A DNA stretch of 28,651 nucleotides, taken from positions 1 through 28,651 of the IMG/VR virus record IMGVR_UViG_3300025411_000061; one strand, 5' to 3'. The position numbers and the translations under genes were made by a program. Shown here piece after piece: positions 1 through 8,371 of the stretch. The notes below the pieces were generated by a model. It searched no databases. It saw only the letters and a list, made by a program, of their open reading frames with translations, and was not told where the DNA came from. This stretch comes from a virus. How positions within the stretch are numbered: the first letter of the stretch is position 1; the number at the start of each line of letters is the position of its first letter.

Positions 1-1
1 G

Positions 2-160
2 TTTGTCACGGCGCTTGGACAAGGAGATAATAAGCGAGGGGCAGAAATTTTGGACGGCATGCGTGAAAAGTTGCGAGCTCATAAGCGCAACGCTCCTCTG
101 TCTAAGATTCCACCGAAGGCTAAGTCTCCCCTTGATTACATAAAAAAGGGAACGAAGTAA
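2..160 (+). CDS. 3' end of an unknown late gene (partial)
   Basis: An open frame enters from the left edge and ends at the TAA at 158-160, three bases before the next gene. The visible 52 residues are basic (many Lys and Arg) and end in a short Lys-rich tail, with a Pro/Lys segment (KIPPKAKSPLDYIKKGTK). Nothing identifies the family. Its position directly before virion-type genes and the short spacing suggest it belongs to the same late operon. The start is outside the window. Confidence 0.7.
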   Translation, partial: FVTALGQGDNKRGAEILDGMREKLRAHKRNAPLSKIPPKAKSPLDYIKKGTK

Positions 161-163
161 ATC

Positions 164-1786
164 ATGGCAAACTTACTACAGTCCTCACAAAATAAATCGA
201 CCTGTGCGCCGTCGTATTACACGAACTACCTTCAAAACCTAGCAACCAAAGGTCAGCAGGCACAGTGTGGCGCACAGTTCGTAGGGGCTCAACCCCTGCA
301 ACAAGAGGCTTTTTGTAAGGCCGCGACAAACTTTGGAGCCCAACAGGGCAACTTTGCAACTGCTCAAAATTTGTTGGGATGCGCGGCTAAACAGAACATC
401 ACCGGTTCTGCGGCTCCTTTCCTGACCGCAGGCACGAGCACCAACCCACTGTCAACCCTTCAGCCATATGCCAATCAGGCCATGGCTACCACTGGTGTGC
501 AGGCGGCAACTCCTGACATTGCCAAAGGCACAGCATTGTGTGCGGCAGGTGCGGCGAGCCCATACATTCAACAAGCGGCGGCTAAAGGTGGTCTATGCGC
601 GGCTCAACCTGATTTGAGCAAAGCTCTTGGTACAAACATTTTAGGCACAGCACAAGGATTGATTTGCAAGGCCGCTTCAAGAGGCGGTTTATGCGCGGCA
701 CAGCCTTACTTGAACAAAGTATCAGGCACTTGCACTGCTCAGTTGGCTCAGTCTTACATGAGCCCTTATTTGCAGTCTGCTGTGCAAAACATGTCAGACA
801 TTGCTAACCGCAACATTCAGCAGAATTTGGCTCCTCAAGCCACTGCGGCGGCTGTTGGCTCAGGTCAATTTGGTTCTCAGCGTGGTGCTCAAGTGTTGGG
901 CCAAGTTGAGGCCAACGCAATGCAATGCTTGAACAGTCAGATCGCCAACATGGAAAACCAAGGCTACGGTCAAGCTCTTACTGCCGCAGGCCAGAAACAA
1001 CAGATTTGCGCAGGGCTTGGTCAGACTGCCGGTACATTGGGCGAACAGCAACAAAGCTTGCTTGCAGGCTTGGCAGGCACCACTGGTTGCTTGGCGGCAA
1101 AGTGCGCATCTACAGCGTTGCAAGCAGGTCAAACTGCAGGTTCATTGGCTCAACAACAACAAAACTTGTTGGGTACTTTGGGTGGCACTACAGGTCAATT
1201 GACTGCATCTCAGATGCAAAACTTGATCAACGCCGGTGGCACTTTGGGCCAACAGCAAACTGCGGCAAATCAAATTGCGGCAAACTTGGGCTCTACTGCG
1301 GCAAATGCTCAACAGGGCTTCAACACAGCCAATCTGCAGGCAGGCCAAACAGCCGGAACGATGGCGGCAGAACAGGCTCGCGCGCTCACAGCGGCAGGTC
1401 AAGGCATGGGTTCTCTTGGCGTACAAGCGGCAGGTCAGAATCTGGCTTGTATCAACGCTTTGGCGACTCTGGGTGCTCAATGCCAGACCATCAAGCAAAA
1501 CCAACAATGCTATCCATTCACGACCTTGTCCAAGCTTTCAAGCTTGTTGCAGGGCGCGCAGATTCCTACCAGTGTCAAGACAACGATGTGCATGTCACCT
1601 CTGTCTGGATTGGCGGCAGGTGCCGGACTCATTAAAGGTATTGCATGCTGTTCTAACCTTTTGTGCGATGTCAAATGTTGGTTCAAAGGTTGCGCTGAAG
1701 GTGGTTTAGTAAGCGCTAAAGGCGGTGGCAGTATTGGATGCAGGTCAACTCGTCATCTTGGCGGCTTGCCCGGTGGGAGAAAATAA
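164..1786 (+). CDS. Cys-rich, Ala/Gln/Gly-rich putative virion protein
   Basis: This 540-residue protein has low complexity and is rich in Ala, Gln, Gly, Leu and Thr. It contains imperfect repeats such as GGLCAAQPDL/GGLCAAQPYL (roughly residues 145-190) and many AGQTAG-LAQQQQ-LL units (residues 270-430). The section around SDIANRNIQQNL and GSGQFGSQRGAQVLGQ resembles long helical structural proteins I associate with environmental tailed phages, so a tail-associated or internal virion role is inferred. It carries about 23 cysteines, while the next two proteins, with nearly 1100 residues together, have none. The C-terminal 60 residues are especially Cys-rich, with a CC pair and C-x3-C and C-x4-C spacings. 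The stop overlaps the start of the next gene (TAATG), so translation is probably coupled. The function is not established. Confidence 0.8.
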   Translation: MANLLQSSQNKSTCAPSYYTNYLQNLATKGQQAQCGAQFVGAQPLQQEAFCKAATNFGAQQGNFATAQNLLGCAAKQNITGSAAPFLTAGTSTNPLSTLQPYANQAMATTGVQAATPDIAKGTALCAAGAASPYIQQAAAKGGLCAAQPDLSKALGTNILGTAQGLICKAASRGGLCAAQPYLNKVSGTCTAQLAQSYMSPYLQSAVQNMSDIANRNIQQNLAPQATAAAVGSGQFGSQRGAQVLGQVEANAMQCLNSQIANMENQGYGQALTAAGQKQQICAGLGQTAGTLGEQQQSLLAGLAGTTGCLAAKCASTALQAGQTAGSLAQQQQNLLGTLGGTTGQLTASQMQNLINAGGTLGQQQTAANQIAANLGSTAANAQQGFNTANLQAGQTAGTMAAEQARALTAAGQGMGSLGVQAAGQNLACINALATLGAQCQTIKQNQQCYPFTTLSKLSSLLQGAQIPTSVKTTMCMSPLSGLAAGAGLIKGIACCSNLLCDVKCWFKGCAEGGLVSAKGGGSIGCRSTRHLGGLPGGRK

Positions 1787-3756
1787 TGGCAGATATCGGC
1801 GGTTTAGCCAAGGCAATGGATTTGTCAAACACCAACTTGTATGGTGCGGATACTGATCGCCTGCAGGAGCTCAGAGATGCCCAATCCAAGGCCATAGAAG
1901 CCCTACAGCACCGCTATGACCATCCAAACTGGTTCAAGGTAGCGGCAGGCTTTGCCAAGCCCCAATTAGGCGGTTTTGTGGCCTCCTTGGGTAGTGCATC
2001 TGATGCCTTGGGTGATTGGGTTGAAGAGAAGCGTCAAAACCAAATTCCTGTCAGCCAACTGGAGCTCACAAAAGCTCAGACCAACATGCTGTTGGGCAAC
2101 GAAGCCAAAGCGGCAGACATTGTCACCAAAGCAAAGACAGAGAACCGTCAACTCACGCCTGCTGAAATTCAAGAGATTACAAACTTGTCACCCAAGCGCG
2201 GTGAGATGCTCTTGAAATCCCAGTCAGGCAGAGCCGCTGAAGTTGCAAACAACATCGCAATCACTAAGCAAAACTACCAAGCGCGTGGAGAGCCCATGCC
2301 TCCGCTCAATGAGATGGGCCTGCCAGACACAGGGAAATACCCAACTGGTGCAAATAGTGGCACCGGTGGCGGTGCAGGCGGTGGCGGCTCTGGCGTTATT
2401 CCTGACAATGTTGCCGGTGGCGATAAAGGCCCGACTGTCAATGCACAAGAAGGTCAAGGTGCAGTTGTTCCCAATAAGGGCGGCATTGAGGCCAACATTG
2501 GCGGTGACAACGCAGGTCGCACATTGCCTTCTGCTGTACCTCCTGCGGCTCCTGCCCCTCAAGCACAGCCACAAACAAAGAACATTTATGTGTTGCCCAA
2601 CGGCGCGCGCGCAAGCGAAGATGTCTATGCATTGCACAAGGCAGGCGTTCCAATCATCAGCAACATCCGCACTCAAGAAGAGCAAGATGCGCTGAAAGAT
2701 CACCAAGATGCAAATGGCAATTGGTACACCAAGCAAGGTTTGCCTGTTGCCGCAAATGGTGGCAAACACTTGTCTGGCGATGCAATGGACATCGACACTA
2801 AAAAGCTTACAGACGATCAGAAAAAACTTTTGGACGACAAGGGTTGGCATCAGCCTGCATGGGCTACAAACCCCAAGAGCTCACAGTACGACCCCAACCA
2901 TTGGGAGCGCGACACAACTGGTGCTCAGGCTCCTGCACAAACTGCTCAAGTCAAGAAGCCTGAAGACACCACCAAACAGCCAAGCAAGCGCGAGGTGATT
3001 GTTTCCAATTGGCGTGATGCATCGCCCATCAATCCTTACACTAATCAAGAAGCCGGTATTAAAGAAACGCAAGCTTATTTGAATGGTCAAGGCAAAACAT
3101 ATGCTGATGGCCTGAATGCTACTGGAAGCAATCAAGTGCATGCCAATGTAATGCGCCCTATCAGTAACTTAGAGTCTGAAGCACAAGACCCGCGCTTTGA
3201 TCAAGTCATGGGTATTTTTGGCGGTAAGGGATTATTGTCTGGCTTGGCTCAATTGGTTCAAGGTGGCGTGAATGTGAATTTGGCAGACTTCAATGCTCAA
3301 GTCGGCGTTAATTTGCAAAAAATTGCTCAAGCTTCTTTGCCTGCTGAGGTAGTTCCTTTTGCGCAAGAGGTATATCGCAATTTAGCGCAGATGGCATTAA
3401 ACAATCAAAAATCAGCAGGTGTAAGCCCAAGCACCGCTCGCAATGCTGAACTAGGTATTTTGGCTGATGCAAGTGCTCATCCTGAGACTTCACCTGCCGC
3501 CGCGCGTTTGTATATTCGTCAATCAAATCTGGCTCAACGCATGAACCGTGATTTGTATTTGGATCATCAAAAATTGATTACCAACACTCACCCTGATTTT
3601 GTATTGGATTCCAAATCACCTGTGCCTTTGTATGACGCATCACGCGCCAAAAGCCAACAGTCCATCATTGATGACTATAACCAAGCTCTTGAAAACGAAG
3701 TAAAGAAATTTAGAGAACAAACTGCCGCTAAGAAGAAGGGGGCAAACAATGGGTAA
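1786..3756 (+). CDS. Large virion-type protein with embedded M15 peptidase domain
   Basis: I place the start at the ATG at 1786, which overlaps the previous stop, and not at an in-frame ATG 48 bases upstream. This gives 656 residues. The N-terminal 180 residues are helical. A Gly-rich linker follows (about 188-205), then a Pro/Ala linker (about 245-262). A domain at about 265-376 resembles peptidase M15 (VanY/D-Ala-D-Ala carboxypeptidase or L-Ala-D-Glu endopeptidase). It has the zinc motif H328-x2-G-x-A-x-D335 (KHLSGDAMDID) and a later H372-W-E pair. The C-terminal half is helical and unassigned. In this family the enzyme cuts peptide bonds in peptidoglycan. Fusion to long helical regions in a late operon suggests a virion-borne cell-wall enzyme used at entry, though a lysis role cannot be excluded. 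The protein contains no cysteine. Confidence 0.8.
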   Translation: MADIGGLAKAMDLSNTNLYGADTDRLQELRDAQSKAIEALQHRYDHPNWFKVAAGFAKPQLGGFVASLGSASDALGDWVEEKRQNQIPVSQLELTKAQTNMLLGNEAKAADIVTKAKTENRQLTPAEIQEITNLSPKRGEMLLKSQSGRAAEVANNIAITKQNYQARGEPMPPLNEMGLPDTGKYPTGANSGTGGGAGGGGSGVIPDNVAGGDKGPTVNAQEGQGAVVPNKGGIEANIGGDNAGRTLPSAVPPAAPAPQAQPQTKNIYVLPNGARASEDVYALHKAGVPIISNIRTQEEQDALKDHQDANGNWYTKQGLPVAANGGKHLSGDAMDIDTKKLTDDQKKLLDDKGWHQPAWATNPKSSQYDPNHWERDTTGAQAPAQTAQVKKPEDTTKQPSKREVIVSNWRDASPINPYTNQEAGIKETQAYLNGQGKTYADGLNATGSNQVHANVMRPISNLESEAQDPRFDQVMGIFGGKGLLSGLAQLVQGGVNVNLADFNAQVGVNLQKIAQASLPAEVVPFAQEVYRNLAQMALNNQKSAGVSPSTARNAELGILADASAHPETSPAAARLYIRQSNLAQRMNRDLYLDHQKLITNTHPDFVLDSKSPVPLYDASRAKSQQSIIDDYNQALENEVKKFREQTAAKKKGANNG

Positions 3757-5068
3757 GTATTCTTCAGGCTTAAATGATATTTATGGAGCAGAAACTCCTG
3801 CAGATGGCGAGGAAAAAAAAGCCTTAGCGCCTAATGAAGAGGTTGTGCGCAAAGAGCCTCAAGGAAACGCAGATGCAGGCTATAAAGGCTTGCCTGAGAT
3901 GAACTATGGCACCATCAAAGTAGATCAACAGGCGCCTAGCGGTGGCCCCGGCATTGGTGAGGTTTTGGGTGGTGGCGCCGCAGGCTATGCCGCTCACAAA
4001 ATCAATCAGGCAACGATGATTCCTGATGCGGCTCGCAACAATGCAATCAATGTGCGCAACACCAACAAAGCGCTTGATCAAGCTATCTTGAACCATGCGC
4101 CCAATGAGGCTGAATTGGCAGAAGCTGAACTGGGTCACAAGTTTTGGCACAGCGAAGAAGCTCTGAACAAGAACATTGATCCTGCCGATCTGCCTGAGCC
4201 TCCACCCAAGGAGCCGGTCAAATTGGAATTCAGCCACGAGGGTGGCCCCGGAGTAGAAAACTATGAAGGCAAGTTTGTTCCAAACGAATTTGACAAAACT
4301 TCTCCAAGCATGTCGCACACACAAAAAGTCGTCATTCCTGCGAATGAAGCGGCTTCTTTGCGTACTCAGGAAATTGCCCCCGGCACAGCGATAGAGAAAG
4401 AGACTGGGTTGGCCCTTGACCCTGCGGCGCAAAAGGCTCAGATGGAGCGCAAACAAGCCGCATTGGACAAAGCCGAGGCTGACAAACTTGCCTATGAGCA
4501 AAAGGTGGCTGACGCCAAGGCAAAGGCCGAGATCAAGATTCAGCCTCAGCGTGACGCCGCAACTCAACGGTTGGAAGCCGCCAAAGCTAACGCACAAGCA
4601 ACAGGCAAAGAAGTCAGCCGATTGACTGGCAAGTCAGCCCAACAGACGGGCAACCTTAACGCCAACACGGCAGAGATGAATCCTGCAAACGCTCAAAGAC
4701 TTGAGAATATTGCGACGAAGGGTTCCATGCTTGGCGACATCGTGGAAAGCGGTGGACGCTTGATCAGGAAGTATGGTGGCCCTGCGGCGGCTCTAGCGGC
4801 TCCATATGAGTTTGGACAAGCCGCTGATGCTTGGCATGGTGGTGACACCACTGGAGCCATCAAACACGCTGTAAGTGGGCTTGGCGGTCTTGCACAAGCC
4901 GCTCCTATGGTTGCGGCGGCAGGTCTTATGGCACCTGAGATTGCGGCAGGGACAGCCGTTGCCGGTGGGTTAGCCGGTGCCGGTGTCCTTGCGCATGATG
5001 TTTATGAGAATTGGCCCGAAATCAAGAAGTGGGGCGCGAGCCATTTACCAGACTCTTGGACTAAGTAG
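3749..5068 (+). CDS. Putative virion protein with coiled coil and glycine-zipper-like C-terminus
   Basis: This 439-residue protein starts at 3749, overlapping the previous gene by 8 bases. The N-terminal 200 residues are acidic and mixed. Residues about 222-285 form a strongly charged Ala/Lys/Glu/Gln coiled coil. Residues about 330-425 are rich in Ala and Gly with hydrophobic stretches (AAPMVAAAGLMAPEIAAG, AVAGGLAGAGVLAHDV) that could insert into a membrane. This combination suits a protein ejected from the virion or an internal virion protein, which is inference from composition and context. It is the last gene before a strong terminator. I do not recognise the family. Confidence 0.75.
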   Translation: MGKYSSGLNDIYGAETPADGEEKKALAPNEEVVRKEPQGNADAGYKGLPEMNYGTIKVDQQAPSGGPGIGEVLGGGAAGYAAHKINQATMIPDAARNNAINVRNTNKALDQAILNHAPNEAELAEAELGHKFWHSEEALNKNIDPADLPEPPPKEPVKLEFSHEGGPGVENYEGKFVPNEFDKTSPSMSHTQKVVIPANEAASLRTQEIAPGTAIEKETGLALDPAAQKAQMERKQAALDKAEADKLAYEQKVADAKAKAEIKIQPQRDAATQRLEAAKANAQATGKEVSRLTGKSAQQTGNLNANTAEMNPANAQRLENIATKGSMLGDIVESGGRLIRKYGGPAAALAAPYEFGQAADAWHGGDTTGAIKHAVSGLGGLAQAAPMVAAAGLMAPEIAAGTAVAGGLAGAGVLAHDVYENWPEIKKWGASHLPDSWTK

Positions 5069-5103
5069 TTCCTTCACGCTGAGATCATCTCCCTCAGTGT
5101 TTT

Positions 5104-5130
5104 GCCCCCCTTCAGTGGGGGGCGTTTTTT
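5104..5130 (+). terminator. Rho-independent terminator of the left late operon
   Basis: A 7-bp perfect GC stem (5104-5110 GCCCCCC with 5117-5123 GGGGGGC) with a 6-nt loop is followed by G and six T. It lies 35 bases after the stop of the preceding gene. There is no T-run on the opposite strand, so it should work rightward only and shield the convergent leftward operon. Confidence 0.9.
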
Positions 5131-5206
5131 ACTTAAACCAGACGAAGTAATTGGCGAATAGGACGATCAAACCCATCACAAAAATGAAGTTGAAGATCAT
5201 GCGCAT
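5129..5206 (-). CDS. 25-aa single-pass membrane peptide
   Basis: Reading leftward from the ATG at 5206 gives MRMIFNFIFVMGLIVLFANY followed by FVWFK and TAA (5131-5129). It is almost entirely hydrophobic, one membrane-spanning helix with a basic end. A strong ribosome site (GGAGG at 5218-5214) lies 7 bases before the ATG, and the gene overlaps the end of the upstream gene. A second ATG at 5200 forms an ATGA overlap but is poorly spaced from the ribosome site. The gene closes the leftward operon, and its stop overlaps the T-run of the convergent terminator. The role is unknown. Phage peptides of this kind can act in lysis, superinfection exclusion or regulation. Confidence 0.65.
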   Translation of the reverse strand: MRMIFNFIFVMGLIVLFANYFVWFK

Positions 5207-5445
5207 GGGTTGGCCTCCAAACCTTTGATTACAGGCACACGCACCTCAAGGAGCTTGGCGCCCACATTGGGGTTTAAGTGGCCCACGATTTCTGCGCAGG
5301 TCGCGAGCTCTTCCTTCATGATGGCAGGGCGAGCGGCGCGCACAAAGGCGTTTGCAAGCTTATGCAGGTCGTCTTCGAGGAAGTTGTAGTTGTCCTCAAG
5401 TTGAACCTCGTGGAATATCTTGTTGACCTCTTTTTTACTTAGCAT
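5197..5445 (-). CDS. Small acidic/helical phage protein, unknown
   Basis: This 82-residue protein starts at the ATG at 5445, preceded by a GAAGGGGAAG ribosome site. The longer open frame would begin at a TTG and lacks such a site. The protein is helical, with charged N-terminal segments (KKEVNKIFHEVQLEDNYNFLEDD) and a hydrophobic C-terminal half (KLLEVRVPVIKGLE). It overlaps the upstream gene by 11 bases and the downstream membrane peptide by 10, so it is part of the leftward operon with the nuclease and RtcB. I recognise no domain. Confidence 0.7.
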   Translation of the reverse strand: MLSKKEVNKIFHEVQLEDNYNFLEDDLHKLANAFVRAARPAIMKEELATCAEIVGHLNPNVGAKLLEVRVPVIKGLEANPCA

Positions 5446-5662
5446 CTTCTTCCCCTTCAAAGTCGAGTTCTTGGTTGGCCTGACGCGCCTGTTGCACTTT
5501 CATACCGGCGGTCAGCAATTTGACCAAGTCCATCTGAGATGCAACCTCAGCGGTGAATTGGCTATTCGCAATAAACGCAACGGCACTTTGACGGCTTGGT
5601 GCATTGACCAAAGCGGTTTGGTTGTTGCCGGTGACGAGATAGATTCTTTCCTTCATTTTCAT
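5435..5662 (-). CDS. Small phage protein, unknown
   Basis: The start is the ATG at 5662, which overlaps the stop of the nuclease gene (ATGA) and has GGAG 5 bases upstream. This gives 75 residues. The N-terminal part looks like a small beta-strand domain (ERIYLVTGNNQTALVNAP) and the C-terminal part is helical and ends in an acidic tail (ELDFEGEEDAK). Tight overlaps on both sides imply co-expression with the nuclease. A regulatory or accessory role for the nuclease is only a guess. No family is recognised. Confidence 0.7.
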   Translation of the reverse strand: MKMKERIYLVTGNNQTALVNAPSRQSAVAFIANSQFTAEVASQMDLVKLLTAGMKVQQARQANQELDFEGEEDAK

Positions 5663-6453
5663 ACTCCAAATTGATTTTTGAGTTGCCAGTATTGCAACAG
5701 GCACTTGAACATTTCCCACCCGCGCGTCAAGTCTTCCTCAGACCATTCCACGATCTTGATCAGACCGGGTTTAGTGCGTGATGCGAAGACATTGGCGCAA
5801 CGAGCGTGAGGCAGTCCCAAACCATGGCGGTAGGCCGCAAGCTGTAGCAGGTGCTCATCGTATGCCTCGACCTTGTCGTCCTCATCAAAGTCTTTTGACT
5901 TGGCGTCAAGTACGATGCCGGTGGGCGCATGCTGATCCGGCTTGCAGTACAAGTCGATCTTGCCGCCATACCCCAGAGGGCTTGCAAAAGACCGCTCTGT
6001 GAGCCATGGTTGGTGTGGGTGAGTGCCAAAGTGGATGAAGACTTTTTCTTCAAACGCCTCAGCAATCTCACGGTGAAAGATGTCACCACGCACACCCTCG
6101 TACCATGCCTCGATGGATTCATGGATGCGTGTGCCCAGTTCAGCCGCTTGCTTGCCTGTCTCTTTTGAGTCGGCAACGATACGGGCGATGAAGTCCTTCT
6201 CAGACTCTTCAGGTTTGCGCGGCAGGGTAAGGGCGGCGAGAAGCATTTGCTCCTGCTTCCAGACCTCCAAACCGGGCTTTGCGGCGATTTTCAGAACGGT
6301 GGTGACCGAAGGTACCAAGTTCATCTTTCGCGCGTCCCTGAGGGTCGTGGGACGGTCTGAGCCATCCTTTGCTTTTACGGTGTACTGTGGTGCGCCGTCT
6401 TCGGCTTTGTACCAGTGAACACTCTCTGCTGATCTTGCGATGATTGTTGTCAT
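5659..6453 (-). CDS. PD-(D/E)XK nuclease, RecB/Cas4-like phage exonuclease
   Basis: This 264-residue protein carries the full RecB/Cas4-type motif series. It has G107-T-R-I-H111 (GxxxH), D167 in GGKIDLYC, D183-A-K185 in IVLDAKSK, and Q204-x3-Y208 (QLAAY) after the core. These residues bind metal and cut DNA. In phages such enzymes usually act as 5'-3' exonucleases that prepare ends for recombination or degrade host DNA. AAGGAG sits 7 bases before the ATG at 6453, inside the last codons of rtcB, so the two genes are translationally linked. The SSB-like gene in the same operon supports a recombination and replication role. No annealing protein (Erf, Beta or Sak type) is evident. Which polarity it has cannot be read from the sequence. 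Confidence 0.85.
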   Translation of the reverse strand: MTTIIARSAESVHWYKAEDGAPQYTVKAKDGSDRPTTLRDARKMNLVPSVTTVLKIAAKPGLEVWKQEQMLLAALTLPRKPEESEKDFIARIVADSKETGKQAAELGTRIHESIEAWYEGVRGDIFHREIAEAFEEKVFIHFGTHPHQPWLTERSFASPLGYGGKIDLYCKPDQHAPTGIVLDAKSKDFDEDDKVEAYDEHLLQLAAYRHGLGLPHARCANVFASRTKPGLIKIVEWSEEDLTRGWEMFKCLLQYWQLKNQFGV

Positions 6454-7650
6454 TTATGCTCCTTTGACGCACATGACTTGTTTGAGAATATGAACCACTT
6501 CGACTAAGTCTGTTTGGTTCGCCATGACTTGATCAATGTCTTTGTAGCTACTAGGAATTTCGTCAATAACTGACGCATCTTTGCGGCACTCGACACCTTC
6601 GGTTTGCTTGATGAGGTCATCAATGCTGAAACGCCTTTTAGCCTCAGCTCTGGACATACTGCGTCCTGCCCCATGCGAACAAGAACAATAGGATTGAAGC
6701 TCACCTTTTCCACGGACAATATACGATTTTTGACCCATAGAACCCGGAATAATTCCCAAGTCTCCTGATCTCGCACGAATAGCTCCTTTACGGGTAACCC
6801 AGAGATTTCGTCCAAAGTGATGCTCCTTTTCGACATAGTTGTGATGGCAATTGATCGCCTCTTGGGTAATCGTGAATTCTTTTGGAATATGCTTTTTGAG
6901 CGCTACCAAAACAACTTCCATCATCAACTTTCGATTTTCCAAAGCATAGTCTTGCGCCCACTGAACGGCTTCCATGTAGTCATTGAAATCTTCAGTGTCC
7001 TCAGGCAAATAGGCCAAGTCTGAATCAGGCAAGCTGATAAAGAATTTTTCCATTTGACGCTTGGCTTTTTCGATGTAGTGCGACCCAATCATGTTGCCAA
7101 TGCCACGAGAGCCAGAGTGAAGCATGACCCACACATCTTGATTCTCATCAATGCAAAGTTCAATGAAATGATTGCCTGATCCAAGTGTGCCAAGTTGGGG
7201 CGCGGCTTTTTTCCAGTAATCACCGGCAATCTCGTTGAGGTTTTCGCAAAGATTGAATGATGTTTTAGGAAGGCGACCTAACCGATTGTTGACCTCTTCA
7301 TCTCGCTGTAAACGACCACCTGCACCCAGCGGGATGTCGCGCTCAATTTGGGCGCGAATATCTTTCAAGGATTCGGGCAAGTCGGAAGCTTTTAATGAGG
7401 TTCTGACAGCATTCATGCCACAACCAATGTCAACACCTACAGCCGCAGGAATGATGGCTTTCTCGGTGGCAATAACAGTGCCCACGGTAGAGCCTTTTCC
7501 TGCATGAACATCAGGCATGCAAACCACGCCATGATGGTTGATAAAAGGTAGACGCGCCAAATTCTTAAGTTGAGTTAGCGCCTCTCCTTCTACATCGTCA
7601 GTCCAAATTTTGATTGGGCGCGAGCCCTCTTCTTGAATGACTTGTTTCAT
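6454..7650 (-). CDS. rtcB: RNA-splicing/tRNA-repair ligase RtcB
   Basis: This 398-residue protein is full length for the family and has every hallmark. They are MPDVHAGKGSTVGTV (45-59), GVDIGCGM with metal-binding D74 and C77, LGSGNHFIEL with H161, HSGSRGIG with H178, NCHHNYVEKE (267-276), the GxIPGSMG loop, SHGAGR with the nucleotidylated H326, and a C-terminal VKG. RtcB joins RNA 2',3'-cyclic phosphate or 3'-phosphate ends to 5'-OH ends using GTP and Mn2+. In a phage this would reseal tRNAs cut by host anticodon nucleases; the tRNA cluster in this window fits that, by inference. It starts 2 bases after the SSB-like gene with no good ribosome site, so translation is probably coupled. No archease gene is seen. 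Confidence 0.97.
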   Translation of the reverse strand: MKQVIQEEGSRPIKIWTDDVEGEALTQLKNLARLPFINHHGVVCMPDVHAGKGSTVGTVIATEKAIIPAAVGVDIGCGMNAVRTSLKASDLPESLKDIRAQIERDIPLGAGGRLQRDEEVNNRLGRLPKTSFNLCENLNEIAGDYWKKAAPQLGTLGSGNHFIELCIDENQDVWVMLHSGSRGIGNMIGSHYIEKAKRQMEKFFISLPDSDLAYLPEDTEDFNDYMEAVQWAQDYALENRKLMMEVVLVALKKHIPKEFTITQEAINCHHNYVEKEHHFGRNLWVTRKGAIRARSGDLGIIPGSMGQKSYIVRGKGELQSYCSCSHGAGRSMSRAEAKRRFSIDDLIKQTEGVECRKDASVIDEIPSSYKDIDQVMANQTDLVEVVHILKQVMCVKGA

Positions 7651-7652
7651 GA

Positions 7653-8312
7653 TCAGAAAGGGATGTCGTCGTCTTCGTCGAACGCAGGCTTCGGTGAGTT
7701 GGCCTCAGCGTTTGCGTCCTTCTGGTAGTCAGCGGCCTTCTTGACCTTTTCAAACTCTGGCGAGTTGATGATCTTTTGTTTCAGGTTGTCGCTGAATGTT
7801 TCAAACAGAACCCAGTCAGGCTCCTGCAGATTGAACATCTCGTTCTTGTTGACCGGATTTGGCAGGCCGTTTTGCTTGATGATGGTGGGCACTGGCGACA
7901 CGCTGTCCACATTGGAGTAGGTGTTGCCATTCTGACCTTGGCGCTCGATCACATTGAGCATGCACCATGCACCCAAAACATTCTTTAGGTCAAACTTGCG
8001 CATCTCTTCTTGGCTGAAGGGCTTACCGCGCCATGACTGTAGATCAAGGCGAAGATTTGCTTTCTCAGACCAACTAAGCGTATAGTTTTTGAAGATTGCA
8101 AAGGGGCGCCCGTCTATCATCTTGAGGGGTTTGCCACTGTCGTCTACACCGTGAAGTTCCCACCCGATCATGATCTTGTGGAGGTACTTGGTTTGACCCA
8201 TATACTCGGACTTTTGTGTGCCCAAGTCCACGATTCGGTAGCACCTTGCTAAGTGCATACCGGGAGGGCTTCGCTCGAAATTCCCACCCTTGTCTTCTAC
8301 ATAAAAGCTCAT
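7653..8312 (-). CDS. Putative single-stranded DNA-binding protein
   Basis: This 219-residue protein has a beta-rich N-terminal two thirds (for example ARCYRIVDLGTQKSEYMG and KYLHKIMIGWEL), compatible with an OB-fold, and a charged helical region after about 165. It ends in DEDDDIPF (212-219), the acidic tipped tail typical of SSB proteins, which recruits replication and repair partners. The tail is seen directly; the fold is inferred. It is the first gene of the leftward operon, with AAGGAG before the ATG at 8312, and it precedes RtcB and the nuclease. It could coat single-stranded DNA during replication or recombination. Confidence 0.75.
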   Translation of the reverse strand: MSFYVEDKGGNFERSPPGMHLARCYRIVDLGTQKSEYMGQTKYLHKIMIGWELHGVDDSGKPLKMIDGRPFAIFKNYTLSWSEKANLRLDLQSWRGKPFSQEEMRKFDLKNVLGAWCMLNVIERQGQNGNTYSNVDSVSPVPTIIKQNGLPNPVNKNEMFNLQEPDWVLFETFSDNLKQKIINSPEFEKVKKAADYQKDANAEANSPKPAFDEDDDIPF

Positions 8313-8371
8313 CTCTTACTCCTTGAAAAACGGTCTTACTGACCTTTACCCGGCGACTGTGCCGTGAAAAG

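Noticed and set aside
925-1635. 236-residue second frame inside the Cys-rich gene
   Set aside because: It is an overlapping frame created by the Ala/Gln-rich repeats; rich in Arg, Ser and Cys, with no ribosome site.
2224-2850. 208-residue antisense frame in the M15-domain gene
   Set aside because: It is antisense to a well-supported gene and has Cys-rich shadow composition.
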